In this document: piece after piece, positions 1-8,437 of the stretch
Position numbering within the stretch: the first letter of the stretch is position 1
Layout: every line of letters begins with the position of its first letter
The notes under the pieces: generated by a model
What the model saw: only the letters and a program-made list of their open reading frames with translations
Database searches by the model: none
What the model was told of the DNA's origin: nothing
Position numbers and translations under genes: made by a program
Assembly (NCBI GenBank): GCA_028280225.1
Contig: JANQMF010000217.1
Coordinates: 1-39,134 of the forward strand
From: Pseudomonadales bacterium
GTDB lineage: Bacteria; Pseudomonadota; Gammaproteobacteria; Pseudomonadales; Azotimanducaceae
DNA: 39,134 nucleotides
Direction: 5' to 3'

Positions 1-103
1 CAACGAGATGCGGAACAATGCACAGAATGGGGTGCACAATGAGGTACAGGCCCAGGTCAGCGGCAAAAGCGGCAAATACGCCAACACCGAAGTTCAGGGG
101 CAA
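1..103 (-). CDS. possible partial membrane protein running off the left edge
   Basis: An open frame of 34 codons begins at a TTG (103) and leaves the window at base 1. The peptide is strongly hydrophobic (it opens MPLNFGVGVFAAFAADLG) and its codons (CTG, GGC, GCC, ATT) match those of neighbouring genes, which favours a real membrane protein. It follows the serine hydrolase gene on the same strand. There is no ATG and only a distant GAGG upstream, and another hydrophobic frame directly precedes it, so the true start or a frameshift cannot be judged from this end alone. No family is recognised. Confidence 0.3.
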   Translation of the reverse strand, partial: MPLNFGVGVFAAFAADLGLYLIVHPILCIVPHLV

Positions 104-234
104 TCTTTCTTTTTGCCCTCAGAATCGCCATCAGAATCACGGCCAGAGCCACAGCAAGATCCACCGTCAGCACACGCGCATGCGCCGGCAACAACGGTTT
201 TAACCGCCTGTTCTGTCTTTTGCCAGGTTGCCAT
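94..234 (-). CDS. candidate 46-residue cysteine-rich small ORF
   Basis: ATG at 234 opens a 46-codon frame ending in TGA at 94. The peptide starts MATWQKTEQAVK, has a small-residue and cysteine-rich middle (ACACADGGSCC) and an acidic/lysine tail ending in DCP. A G-rich stretch (AGGGGG) lies about 13 bases before the ATG, rather far for a good ribosome site. It sits 38 bases after the serine hydrolase stop and overlaps the possible membrane ORF at the left edge by 10 bases. The cysteines could bind a metal, but that is a guess; it may be a chance frame. Confidence 0.22.
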   Translation of the reverse strand: MATWQKTEQAVKTVVAGACACADGGSCCGSGRDSDGDSEGKKKDCP

Positions 235-272
235 ACACGACGCCAATACCCCCTATCCGCAGTGCAGTGGTA

Positions 273-2168
273 TCAACTCAGAACTTGCAGCACCGCCGGT
301 GGCAGCAGTTTCCAATACCAGAACCACCACACCAGACCCACCTGAGCCACAACCAGCAAGGTAAAGTGTATCCGCCGGGCCGGCCACCAGATCCCCCGCA
401 CCCAAACCCTATACAAATAAACCACCTGCACCAGTACAACCGCCGCAAATCCGGCAATAAGCCACAGACTGTTTTCAACTTGATTCATGCCGCGCAAAAC
501 AAATTCCGTTTGATCCGCAATCAAACTGAGCACCCGCATGGCAAAGCCAACAACCAGGCCGATGCCCGCCATAACCAGCCAGAATAACAAGCCGCCTCCA
601 GCACCTCCCCGGGCGCGCTCACCAAAGGCCCGGGACAGTGAACTCACCGGCCAGAAAATCAGCACACCCAATGCCAGCACCCCCCAGGCCAACACGACCA
701 CCAGGGTTGCACCCAGGGTGGCTTCATCAGCAACCCGGGTGTAGGCCACCATGGGCCGTTCAGAGACGTAGACCACCGGTGTTGTGCCGGAGCGGGCAAA
801 GACCAGGCGGCCAGGGCCGTTAACCTCTTGAAATACGTTTTGCTTAAGCTGGCGATAACGCCGCAACCCGAAGACATCTTCGACTTCGATAAGTTCTGCC
901 TGACGGTCGTAACGCACCCCTACCGTATCCACCCAGGCAAACATTTTTGTGAAATTAGACTCGTTGCGGCGGTTTGACAAATAGGTGCCCACCAGTTGCT
1001 CACCGTTTTCGATAGGCGTCAATTTTGCGTCTGGTCCCGGCAAATCCCAGCGGTCAAAACCCAGCCGGGTGGACAGCGTATTGCTCAACCGGTGCACCAC
1101 CCCGGCACCGGTGTTGGTATTGACCGAAACAAACAGGCCCACATTTTCATCCGGCCATAAAATCATGCGTGAATGAAAAAGCACGGTGCTGCCATCATGG
1201 CCCACCGCCCGGCTGCCTCCGCGGGTCTGCTGGTACATTCCCAGGGTCATCCCATTCACCGCAGGATCCACAATATAGGCACCATTCAGCAACAGTGCCT
1301 TGGATTCGGCACTGAGCACGCCGGTACTTGCGGGATTTAAGAGTTCCAACATCAGCTTGGCCATATCCAGCGCCGTTGCGCTGGCACCCCCGGCAGGGCC
1401 CAGGGGTATATAGGTAAAGGCCTTTTCGGCAAAACCGCCCGGTTGTTTGGCATAACCACGCGCCCGGTTGTCCGCTAATGCCCGGGGCAGCGGTTGTAAG
1501 GTACTGGCATTAGACATCCGCATGGGATGCAGAAGGTGGTCTTCGACATAGCGGTCCCAGCCCTGGCCGGATACATTGGCCACCAGATGTGCCGCCAGGG
1601 CCGCACCGTAGTTTGAATAGCCGGTTAACGTGCCGGGCAGGTGGGTCCGGCGCGGTACCCGCTCAGCCAGATTGTCTGCCAGATTGCCCATCTGCCGGGG
1701 CCCGCCAACAAAAAGCTTCAGCAAGCTATCTTCCAAACCCGCGGTATGGGTCATCAGATGCCGCAAAGTAATGGGTTCGGTAAATTCACTGGCCATCTTA
1801 AACTGACGCAAATAGTCGTTAACGTCCGCACCCAGATCCAAACGGCCCGACTCCACCTGCTGCAGAACCGACATCCACACCAGGACCTTGGTGATGCTGC
1901 CGATACGAAAGGCTGTGCTGCGTGCCTGAACCGGTAACCGGTTTTGCAAATCCGCATGCCCATATCCCCTGGCCATGACCAAGCGGCCATCCGCCACCAG
2001 GGCCACCGTGGCTCCGACAATCTCCTGGTCAATCACGGCACTTTCCATAATGCCGTTGATATATCCTTCCAGACTACTGACCTGACCCGGGGCAGCCACC
2101 GGCGCCTGGGCCGACAACACCAAGCCAATTACGGACAGCCACACGCCAATTTTGCCTCGCCGGCCCAC
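273..2168 (-). CDS. serine hydrolase (class C beta-lactamase/PBP fold) with C-terminal membrane domain
   Basis: This 631-residue protein has a signal peptide (residues 1-26), then a beta-lactamase-like serine hydrolase domain. The nucleophile motif SITK is at residues 91-94 (S-x-x-K), the second motif YSN at about 184-186, and an HDG motif (AVGHDGS) replaces KTG, as in the class C/esterase branch. After about residue 480 come four hydrophobic segments with short loops, so the periplasmic catalytic domain is anchored by a small membrane domain. The GTG start overlaps the TAG stop of the upstream gene by one base (TAGTG), suggesting translational coupling. Proteins of this fold are esterases, D-amino peptidases or cell-wall enzymes; the substrate here cannot be told. 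Confidence 0.88.
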   Translation of the reverse strand: MGRRGKIGVWLSVIGLVLSAQAPVAAPGQVSSLEGYINGIMESAVIDQEIVGATVALVADGRLVMARGYGHADLQNRLPVQARSTAFRIGSITKVLVWMSVLQQVESGRLDLGADVNDYLRQFKMASEFTEPITLRHLMTHTAGLEDSLLKLFVGGPRQMGNLADNLAERVPRRTHLPGTLTGYSNYGAALAAHLVANVSGQGWDRYVEDHLLHPMRMSNASTLQPLPRALADNRARGYAKQPGGFAEKAFTYIPLGPAGGASATALDMAKLMLELLNPASTGVLSAESKALLLNGAYIVDPAVNGMTLGMYQQTRGGSRAVGHDGSTVLFHSRMILWPDENVGLFVSVNTNTGAGVVHRLSNTLSTRLGFDRWDLPGPDAKLTPIENGEQLVGTYLSNRRNESNFTKMFAWVDTVGVRYDRQAELIEVEDVFGLRRYRQLKQNVFQEVNGPGRLVFARSGTTPVVYVSERPMVAYTRVADEATLGATLVVVLAWGVLALGVLIFWPVSSLSRAFGERARGGAGGGLLFWLVMAGIGLVVGFAMRVLSLIADQTEFVLRGMNQVENSLWLIAGFAAVVLVQVVYLYRVWVRGIWWPARRIHFTLLVVAQVGLVWWFWYWKLLPPAVLQVLS

Positions 2169-3052
2169 TACTGCATGCTCACATTCTGACCCGCTTGCAG
2201 CTGTGCCAGGCGAAAGGCGAGCATGCTGGCCAGAACCGCTGTGACGTGTCTTTGTTCAGCAAATTCCCGGTACAGGGGATCGTTTTGCAGCAACAGACAG
2301 CGCTGGCGGTCACCACAGCGAAACTCCGTGCGGTTGCCAAACTGATTACCCGCCCGACCGTATTCGCCAAAGTCATCAGCTTCCTCCGCCAGTTTCCAAT
2401 AGGCTTCCCAGGTTGTGGGAAAGTCATAAATTGGGCTCTGTACCGCTGACAAGGTATTCGATGCAGCCTCTTTCAGGACGGTGGCGTAATCCGCCGGAGG
2501 TGAAATGACCCGGGCACAGCTGTCTGCAACCAGTTGCTCCACCCGGGCGGTATCCACCGGGAAGCGGTCAAAGCGGTCGCTGAGAGAAAAGCGCCACCAA
2601 CGACCTGTATACACCGGCACAACATGGGCCGGAGACGTGACATCCTGGACATAATTGACAATTCTACCCAGGTTGCGCAGGTTACGGTGAGGATCCCTGG
2701 CCTGGGTCAGTTTTTCCGCTAATTCGTTAAAACGCTCGTGGAAACGGGTTTCTATGATGCCGAAGGTCCCCCGGTTCGACTGATCCTTGCGGTTGTAGTA
2801 GTTCCAGCGAAACATGCGCACAAACACATTAGCATCCGCCTGGGCAACGTTTGCCTTGACAATATAACGGGTATCTAATGCGGACAACCGCGTGAGTTCC
2901 GGGTGAAACTGAGCACAGCGGTTGTATTGCCGGGCGGCAATGAAGGTTAACTGCTGATGTAGCTGTGCATCATAAGCCAATGCCGTATGCGGCAGGCCGG
3001 AACTAATCAGAAAGGCAACCGCCAGTGTTGTCCAAAGGTATAACTTGTTCAT
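2168..3052 (-). CDS. secreted zinc-dependent phospholipase C / S1-P1 nuclease-like protein
   Basis: I place the start at the ATG at 3052, which gives 294 residues opening with a clean signal peptide (MNKLYLWTTLAVAF to an ALA cleavage site). The frame stays open upstream to 3211 but would then overlap folK by 209 bases and bury the signal sequence. The mature part begins with a histidine (YDAQLHQQLTFIAA), and a central segment reads NYVQDVTSPAHVVPVY. This resembles the YxQDxTxPxH zinc-ligand helix of the phospholipase C/P1 nuclease fold. It overlaps folK by 50 bases and the next gene by one base, so the three are probably co-transcribed. Membership of the fold is likely; phospholipase versus nuclease activity is open. 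Confidence 0.72.
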   Translation of the reverse strand: MNKLYLWTTLAVAFLISSGLPHTALAYDAQLHQQLTFIAARQYNRCAQFHPELTRLSALDTRYIVKANVAQADANVFVRMFRWNYYNRKDQSNRGTFGIIETRFHERFNELAEKLTQARDPHRNLRNLGRIVNYVQDVTSPAHVVPVYTGRWWRFSLSDRFDRFPVDTARVEQLVADSCARVISPPADYATVLKEAASNTLSAVQSPIYDFPTTWEAYWKLAEEADDFGEYGRAGNQFGNRTEFRCGDRQRCLLLQNDPLYREFAEQRHVTAVLASMLAFRLAQLQAGQNVSMQ

Positions 3053-3527
3053 CCGTTTCGAGCAACGCCAGTAATTCTTTAATTGTGCTGTTTGTCCCCG
3101 GCCACACCACATCTGCGGCAACTTCCGCCAGAGGCGCCAGCACAAAGAGTCGCTGGATGGCTCTGGGGTGGGGCAAAACAAGATTGGTCTGATTTCTCTC
3201 TTCTTGGCCAAATACTAACAGATCCAGATCAAGCTCCCGGGGTGCATTTCGCACAATTTTCCGGCCCCGGCCAAAATCACGCTCCATTGTCTTCAATTTT
3301 GCCAATAAACTTTCCGGAGTAAGCCCGGATAAAGGCTCAAAAGCAGCGGCAGCGTTAATAAAGTCCCCGGAATCCGGAGGGCAGTCCACCGGTGAGGTCC
3401 GCCACAGGCGGGATGTACGCAGGCTTTGTGGTTGGGCAAGATCCGCTAACCGGTGCATGGCTTCAACCACCACCTGGGGGGATTTGCCCAGATTGCTACC
3501 CACTCCAACCAAGACAAGCCCAGCCAT
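3003..3527 (-). CDS. folK: 2-amino-4-hydroxy-6-hydroxymethyldihydropteridine pyrophosphokinase
   Basis: FolK transfers pyrophosphate from ATP to 6-hydroxymethyl-dihydropterin in folate synthesis, in the cytoplasm. The 174-residue length is normal. Visible family signatures are the N-terminal GVGSNLG, the region RTSRLWRTSPVD, the loop DFINAAAAF and the catalytic signature APRELDLDLLVFG followed by LPHPRAIQRLFVLAPL, which supply the metal-binding aspartates and the pterin/ATP-site residues. The ATG at 3527 directly precedes the conserved start, and no good Shine-Dalgarno sequence is visible. In many gammaproteobacteria folK precedes panB; here it is separated from panBC by several kilobases and leads a run of two exported hydrolase genes. 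Confidence 0.95.
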   Translation of the reverse strand: MAGLVLVGVGSNLGKSPQVVVEAMHRLADLAQPQSLRTSRLWRTSPVDCPPDSGDFINAAAAFEPLSGLTPESLLAKLKTMERDFGRGRKIVRNAPRELDLDLLVFGQEERNQTNLVLPHPRAIQRLFVLAPLAEVAADVVWPGTNSTIKELLALLETDEQVIPLDNTGGCLSD

Positions 3528-3757
3528 GCTCAGCGTTCTCCATACTCCAATAAATGGTCAAGCAGGCCCGCTGCCGGCGGACCCGGCCACGGGAGGAAAC
3601 GGCAGCATAAGGAAACCTTTGTATTCCGCTCAACCCAATGGCATATTCATAGAATTATCATCAAATAAGGGTGACAAAATCTACCCGGCGGGACATAACG
3701 AGAAAAAATAGGTCAACCCGTCAGATCAATCAAATGATAAAAACCGGAGGACACTCG

Positions 3758-4840
3758 ATGAAGGCTGCAGTACTAAGGGAAGTCAATAAACCCCTGGAAA
3801 TTGAGGATATCCAACACGGTGATCCCGCCCCCAGAGAAGTTCTGGTGCGGACCGTGGCCGCAGGGGTATGTCATTCAGACTTACATTTTCAGAACGGCTC
3901 CTATCCTTATCCGCTGCCCTCTGTTTTGGGCCACGAATCCGCCGGCATTGTGGAAGCAGTGGGCAGTGATGTCACCTACGTAAAACCCGGCGACCACGTC
4001 ATCACCTGCCTGTCCGCTTTTTGCGGCCATTGTGAAGATTGCCTGACCGGGCATATGTCTTTATGCCAGGAACCGGAGCTGCAACGCCCGGAGGGTCAGC
4101 CTTCGCGCCTGAGCGCGGGTGGTGAGGACATTGCCCAGTTTCTAAACCTGTCCTCTTTTGCGGAATACATGCTGGTGCACGAACATGCCATCGTCAAAAT
4201 CCGCGAGGACATGCCCCTGGACCGCGCCGCCCTGATCGGCTGCGGGGTGACCACCGGCGTCGGGGCGGTCATCCACACCGCGGCGGTTGAACCCGGCTCC
4301 ACCGTTGCCGTAATCGGTTGCGGCGGTGTGGGACTTTCCGCCATCAACGGAGCTGCCATTGCCGGAGCCGCGCGCATTATTGCCGTGGACATGGTGGACA
4401 AGAAGCTGGAGCTGGCCCGCAAGTTTGGCGCCACCGACATTGTTAATGCCAGCAACGGCGATGCGGTTGGCGAAGTTCAGGAGATGACCGGCGGCGGGGT
4501 ACACTACAGTTTTGAAGCCATTGGTCTGAAACAGACGGCTGAACAGGCGTTTAAGATGCTGGGTTTTGGCGGCACAGCCACCATCATTGGCATGATTCCC
4601 ATGGGGGTTAATGTGGAACTCCATGGTCCGGAATTTCTGATGGAGCGCAAGATGCAGGGCTCAAATATGGGCTCCAACCGTTTCCGGGTGGATATGCCAC
4701 GCTTTATCGATTTTTACCTGCAAGGGCGTCTGCACCTGGATGATCTGATATCCGGGCGCATCAAGCTTGCCGACGTCAATGACGGACTGGCTGCCCTGGA
4801 AACCGGTGAGGTAGCCAGAAACGTCATCATGTTTAACTAG
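3758..4840 (+). CDS. zinc-dependent alcohol dehydrogenase (MDR superfamily, class III-like)
   Basis: This 360-residue medium-chain dehydrogenase would oxidise an alcohol or S-hydroxymethyl-thiol adduct with a nicotinamide cofactor. Catalytic zinc ligands appear as C38 in GVCHSD and H59-E60 in LGHE. The structural zinc site is CGHCEDC...C (C89, C92, C95, C103), and the nucleotide-binding GCGGVG lies near residue 187. I chose the ATG at 3758 because GGAGG sits seven bases upstream; the frame is open from 3671 but those 29 residues are not family-like. It stands alone, divergent from folK and convergent with the protease gene. The substrate is not evident from context. Confidence 0.92.
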   Translation: MKAAVLREVNKPLEIEDIQHGDPAPREVLVRTVAAGVCHSDLHFQNGSYPYPLPSVLGHESAGIVEAVGSDVTYVKPGDHVITCLSAFCGHCEDCLTGHMSLCQEPELQRPEGQPSRLSAGGEDIAQFLNLSSFAEYMLVHEHAIVKIREDMPLDRAALIGCGVTTGVGAVIHTAAVEPGSTVAVIGCGGVGLSAINGAAIAGAARIIAVDMVDKKLELARKFGATDIVNASNGDAVGEVQEMTGGGVHYSFEAIGLKQTAEQAFKMLGFGGTATIIGMIPMGVNVELHGPEFLMERKMQGSNMGSNRFRVDMPRFIDFYLQGRLHLDDLISGRIKLADVNDGLAALETGEVARNVIMFN

Positions 4841-4872
4841 TCAGGAAACCGTGAGCCTGAGGCAGGCGGTGC

Positions 4873-4896
4873 ATACCGGGGGTTAAGCCCCGGTAT
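4873..4896. terminator. hairpin between convergent genes
   Basis: A perfect 9-bp inverted repeat (ATACCGGGG / CCCCGGTAT) with a 6-base loop lies between the stops of the alcohol dehydrogenase (4840) and the protease (4908). There is no U-tract on either strand, but position and stability suggest it ends or protects both transcripts. Confidence 0.55.
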
Positions 4897-4907
4897 CAGC
4901 CCAAGTA

Positions 4908-6308
4908 CTAGCGCAGCACCACGTAGCCAAAGCGTCCGTTGCGATAGACACGCAGACGAATCTGGCGGCTGTCCAGGCCCAGCACTTCACGAAAATTTGG
5001 GATGTCCCGCACAGTGCGCCCGTTGGCACCAACCACAATGTCTCCGGCCCGCAAACCATAGGCATACGACTTACCCTGAGGATCAACATAGGTTGTCAGC
5101 ACACCGGAACTCTGCCCGTCATCCGGATTCCAGAAGTTTTCAAACTCCGCACCCGCCAGGCGCGGATCTATGCGGCGGCCTGATACTTTCTGCTGATTAT
5201 TTTCCGTCAACTCCAGGGATACCGTGCGTTGACGTCCCTCCCGGATGATATTCACCTCCACCTCATCACCAATAAACATCACCGCCGCCTGGCTGTGAAA
5301 GTCCGAGATTTTCTTGATGTTCCGCTCACCCACCTTGGAGATAATATCACCGGGTACCAGGCCTGCCGCCGCGGCTGCGCTATTGGGTTCCACATCAACA
5401 ACCACAATGCCGTCAGATTGCGCCACATCAAAAGCCTGGGCCAATTCCGGATTAAGGGCTTGCACCGTGATGCCAATCAGGCCCCGGCGGACCTCTCCCT
5501 TGTCGATTAACTCACGCATGATGGCACTGACCATATTGGCCGGGATGGCAAAACCAATACCTACGTTGGACCCCGTTGGTGCCAGAATGGCAGTGTTAAT
5601 CCCCACAAGGCGGCCGTGCAAGTCCACCAGGGCACCCCCGGAGTTGCCCGGGTTGATCGGCGCGTCGGTTTGCACAAAGTCTTCATAACCCTCTATGCCA
5701 AGGCCGCTACGGCCCAGGGCGCTGACAATGCCGCTGGTAACCGTTTGATTAAGCCCAAACGGATTACCTATGGCCACCACAAAGTCGCCTACCCTGACCT
5801 GACTGCTTTCCGCAAATTCCAACTGAGTCAGCGCCTGCGCTTCAACTTTCAGCACAGCCAGATCAACCTGGGGATCCTGCCCCACCAGTTTGGCCTGCAG
5901 GGCACGCCCATCCGCCAGATGCACGGTAATCTCGTCCGCCCGTTCAACCACATGGCTGTTAGTCACAATAAACCCCTGGTCAGCGTCCACCACCACCCCG
6001 GAGCCGGCACTCTGGGTTCTGCGGCTGCGGGGTACCGCCCTGGGCACATCAAAAAAGCGTCGAAAAAAGGGATCTTCCAACAACGGGTTGCGCACCTTGA
6101 CGGTGGTATAGGTGGCAATATTCACCACCGCAGGATTAACCCGGTCCAGCATATCCGCCAGGCTCGGCAGCGGGCCCTGTTCGGGAATACTCACCGGCAA
6201 TACCGCATGGCTCTTGGGGTTGGTGAGTATCGTGCTGCACACCACCACCCCCATAAGCCCGCACAACACGATCCGCCTGCTGTTTTGTCCCTTAAAAATC
6301 CACTTCAC
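4908..6308 (-). CDS. degQ: Do/DegQ-family periplasmic serine endoprotease with two PDZ domains
   Basis: A 466-residue HtrA-family protease for periplasmic protein quality control. It has an N-terminal export signal or anchor (about residues 10-35), then a trypsin-like domain with the triad H119 (TNSHVV), D149 (VDLAVL) and S223 (GNSGG). PDZ1 runs about 280-360, and a divergent PDZ2 runs about 395-466 with GLRAGDIVVGANG. Two PDZ domains point to DegP/DegQ rather than DegS. The GTG start has AGAGGA seven bases upstream. The long Q-linker of DegP is absent, so I prefer DegQ. It lies 76 bases downstream of an MFS gene on the same strand and could be read from that operon or from its own promoter in the AT-rich gap. 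Confidence 0.92.
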   Translation of the reverse strand: MKWIFKGQNSRRIVLCGLMGVVVCSTILTNPKSHAVLPVSIPEQGPLPSLADMLDRVNPAVVNIATYTTVKVRNPLLEDPFFRRFFDVPRAVPRSRRTQSAGSGVVVDADQGFIVTNSHVVERADEITVHLADGRALQAKLVGQDPQVDLAVLKVEAQALTQLEFAESSQVRVGDFVVAIGNPFGLNQTVTSGIVSALGRSGLGIEGYEDFVQTDAPINPGNSGGALVDLHGRLVGINTAILAPTGSNVGIGFAIPANMVSAIMRELIDKGEVRRGLIGITVQALNPELAQAFDVAQSDGIVVVDVEPNSAAAAAGLVPGDIISKVGERNIKKISDFHSQAAVMFIGDEVEVNIIREGRQRTVSLELTENNQQKVSGRRIDPRLAGAEFENFWNPDDGQSSGVLTTYVDPQGKSYAYGLRAGDIVVGANGRTVRDIPNFREVLGLDSRQIRLRVYRNGRFGYVVLR

Positions 6309-6384
6309 CCGATATTCCTCTTATTTTGTTTTATATCTGTCTTGGATATTCCCGGTTTAGACCGTTAAAACGCCACTTTGTTGC

Positions 6385-7584
6385 CTAGCCGGCAGGCTGT
6401 ACTGCCGTAGGTCCGGCAGACCATATCACCCCAAAAGCCAGCACCGAAGTCCCAACGGCATACAAATATGCCACCGAATAACCGGTCATATCATAAAGCG
6501 CGCCGATAAATAGGGGCCCAAGGGCCACTCCGCCAACGGTCAGCGCATTGGCCAGAGCAAAAATCCGGGGATATAGCCGGCCCGGAAACGCATCAGCCAG
6601 CCATAGGGGCTGCATCATCAGCAAATTACCCACACTAAGGCCAAACAATCCCGCGCCAAGATAAATGAGCATCGGTCCATCTGCCTGACTGAGCAGGTAC
6701 AGACCCGTCATCTGCAGGACCACATTCACCAGGGTAAAGGGACGAGGCTCAATCCGGGTGACGATATAACCCCCCAAAAAACGGCCTACAATGCTGCACG
6801 CGGTAAGCACTTGCACCGCTATCGCAGCAACGGCAAATCCGGCAATTTTTTCCGCCATGCCATATAGATGTGCAATCCCCCCCACCTGGGCACCCATGCA
6901 AAAAAAGTAACCCATCGTATGCAGGACAAAAAAACGACTGCGGACCGCACGGCTGTACACCCAGATTGAATCCTCTTGTCCCTGGCTTGTTACCGCCATC
7001 CAACCGGGTGTGCGCACGACAAACAAGGCAATGGGTACAACCAGCAGGACAAACACCAGCCCAAGCCAGGGCATGGTGGCAGGTAACCCCTGGGCATTAA
7101 ACAGGTAAGCGGTAACGGGCGTTACGATGATGCCACCCAGAGAAAGCCCCGTTGATGATATAGCCAACGCCACTGAACGGTTGCGGCCGGGGAACCACCA
7201 GGTGATTAACGTTGTCCCCACCACCAGGGAGACGCCGGTATTGGCCAGGCCAAACAGCGAAAACAACAGGTAAACATGCCATAGCTGGGACGCCAGCCCA
7301 ACCAGATAAAGGCATATACCACAGCCTGCCGCGCTGGCCGCCATGATCCATTTAACCGGCACTTTCTCCAGCCAGCGCGCCACATAAATCCCGGTTACCC
7401 CACCCATGACAAAAAACAAAGTCACGGCAAAAGAAACATTGGCCAGGGGGGTGTCCAGCAGTTTTGCCAGCTCGGTCATGTAGACCGACATGTTGTAAAA
7501 GCCGAATCCTGAACTGACGGTTTGGACAACCAGCATGGCCGCCACGATCACCCAGGCGTATCCGTTCGAGGCGGCTTTACTCAA
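6385..7584 (-). CDS. MFS transporter (monocarboxylate/OFA-like)
   Basis: A 399-residue protein with twelve predicted membrane helices and the general layout of monocarboxylate/oxalate-formate-type MFS carriers. The inter-helix motif after helix 2 (GIYVARWLEKVPVK) and the charged loop WWFPGRNRSVALA after helix 4 are visible. The likely start is TTG at 7584; no ATG lies in the first helix region, and the Shine-Dalgarno is poor. It starts 31 bases after the coaX stop and is probably translated from the panB-panC-coaX transcript. That position invites the idea of a transporter for a pantothenate-pathway metabolite, but sequence alone does not show a substrate. Confidence 0.85.
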   Translation of the reverse strand: MSKAASNGYAWVIVAAMLVVQTVSSGFGFYNMSVYMTELAKLLDTPLANVSFAVTLFFVMGGVTGIYVARWLEKVPVKWIMAASAAGCGICLYLVGLASQLWHVYLLFSLFGLANTGVSLVVGTTLITWWFPGRNRSVALAISSTGLSLGGIIVTPVTAYLFNAQGLPATMPWLGLVFVLLVVPIALFVVRTPGWMAVTSQGQEDSIWVYSRAVRSRFFVLHTMGYFFCMGAQVGGIAHLYGMAEKIAGFAVAAIAVQVLTACSIVGRFLGGYIVTRIEPRPFTLVNVVLQMTGLYLLSQADGPMLIYLGAGLFGLSVGNLLMMQPLWLADAFPGRLYPRIFALANALTVGGVALGPLFIGALYDMTGYSVAYLYAVGTSVLAFGVIWSAGPTAVQPAG

Positions 7585-7614
7585 GGGTGATATTAACTGT
7601 GCACGGCTTAGGGG

Positions 7615-8403
7615 CTAACCGCACTTTTCAATGTAGCCGTTCAAGCGCAGGGCTTCTAACAGACCGGTCAGAATAAGGTCCGAAACAACATGATCGAATA
7701 AATCTTCCCGGTCAAATAAGTGCGCAAAACCCCCGGTGGCAATCAACAGGGGGGGCTCGTCGGCAAATGCTTCCGCGGTGATGCGAGCCGCCAGCTCCCG
7801 GACCATGCCCACGTTGCTCCAATACAGGCCGCTTTGGATGCTCTCAACGGTTGTTTTGCCAATAGCGGAGCGGGCCGGTTTAATTTCAACGGAAGGCAGT
7901 TTAGCCGTTTTGGCTTCCAGGGTTTCCATGGCCAGACGCACACCGGGCATGATGTTTCCACCCAAAAATGTGCGATCTTTACTGATGGCACAGACCGTTG
8001 TGGCGGTACCGAAGTCCACAACCACAAGGTTCCGGTCAGGAAACATCTTAACCGCCCCCATGGCATCCGCAATGCGATCGCTGCCTACTTCCTTAGGGTC
8101 TTTGTAGCCGATTTTCAAGCCGGTTTTGATTCCGGGCCGCATCAGCATCGGTTCCAGATTAAAGTACTTTTGACAACAAGCCCGTAATGAATAGTTCAGC
8201 TCCGGAACCACGGAGGATATGGCCACCACCTTAATGCGCTCCGGATCAACGTTGTTTTCCCGCAGGGCACCACGCAGAAAGACGCCAATTTCGTCCGAGG
8301 AACTCCTGGCGGTGGAAGCATGGCGAAACTGCACCACCAGTTCGTTCTCAGAAAATACGCCACAATAGATTTGGCTGTTTCCTACATCCAGGGCCAGAAT
8401 CAT
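7615..8403 (-). CDS. coaX: type III pantothenate kinase
   Basis: CoaX phosphorylates pantothenate to 4'-phosphopantothenate, the first step from vitamin to coenzyme A, in the cytoplasm. The 262-residue length is typical. The ASKHA-fold motifs are visible: the N-terminal phosphate motif LALDVGNSQIY, GSDRIADAMGA in the middle, the second phosphate motif VVVDFGTATTVCAI, and GGNIMPG. The ATG at 8403 is preceded by AAGAGGT. It lies 34 bases after panC in what looks like a panB-panC-coaX operon, linking pantothenate synthesis to its activation. The type III enzyme resists CoA feedback, so flux control may lie elsewhere. Confidence 0.96.
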   Translation of the reverse strand: MILALDVGNSQIYCGVFSENELVVQFRHASTARSSSDEIGVFLRGALRENNVDPERIKVVAISSVVPELNYSLRACCQKYFNLEPMLMRPGIKTGLKIGYKDPKEVGSDRIADAMGAVKMFPDRNLVVVDFGTATTVCAISKDRTFLGGNIMPGVRLAMETLEAKTAKLPSVEIKPARSAIGKTTVESIQSGLYWSNVGMVRELAARITAEAFADEPPLLIATGGFAHLFDREDLFDHVVSDLILTGLLEALRLNGYIEKCG

Positions 8404-8437
8404 TGATTACCTCTTTTGTTATTGTGATTCGTGTTTT

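Noticed and set aside
8-587. Plus-strand open frames over the serine hydrolase region
   Set aside because: They are proline/histidine/glutamine-rich antisense frames typical of GC-rich DNA, with no family motif, and oppose a well-supported minus-strand gene.
3671-3757. 29-residue N-terminal extension of the alcohol dehydrogenase
   Set aside because: Basic, non-conserved residues, and the ATG at 3758 has GGAGG at ideal spacing.
5616-6368. A 250-codon plus-strand frame inside the protease gene
   Set aside because: It is antisense to the DegQ-type gene with all catalytic motifs on the minus strand; composition (His/Gln-rich) is that of a shadow frame.
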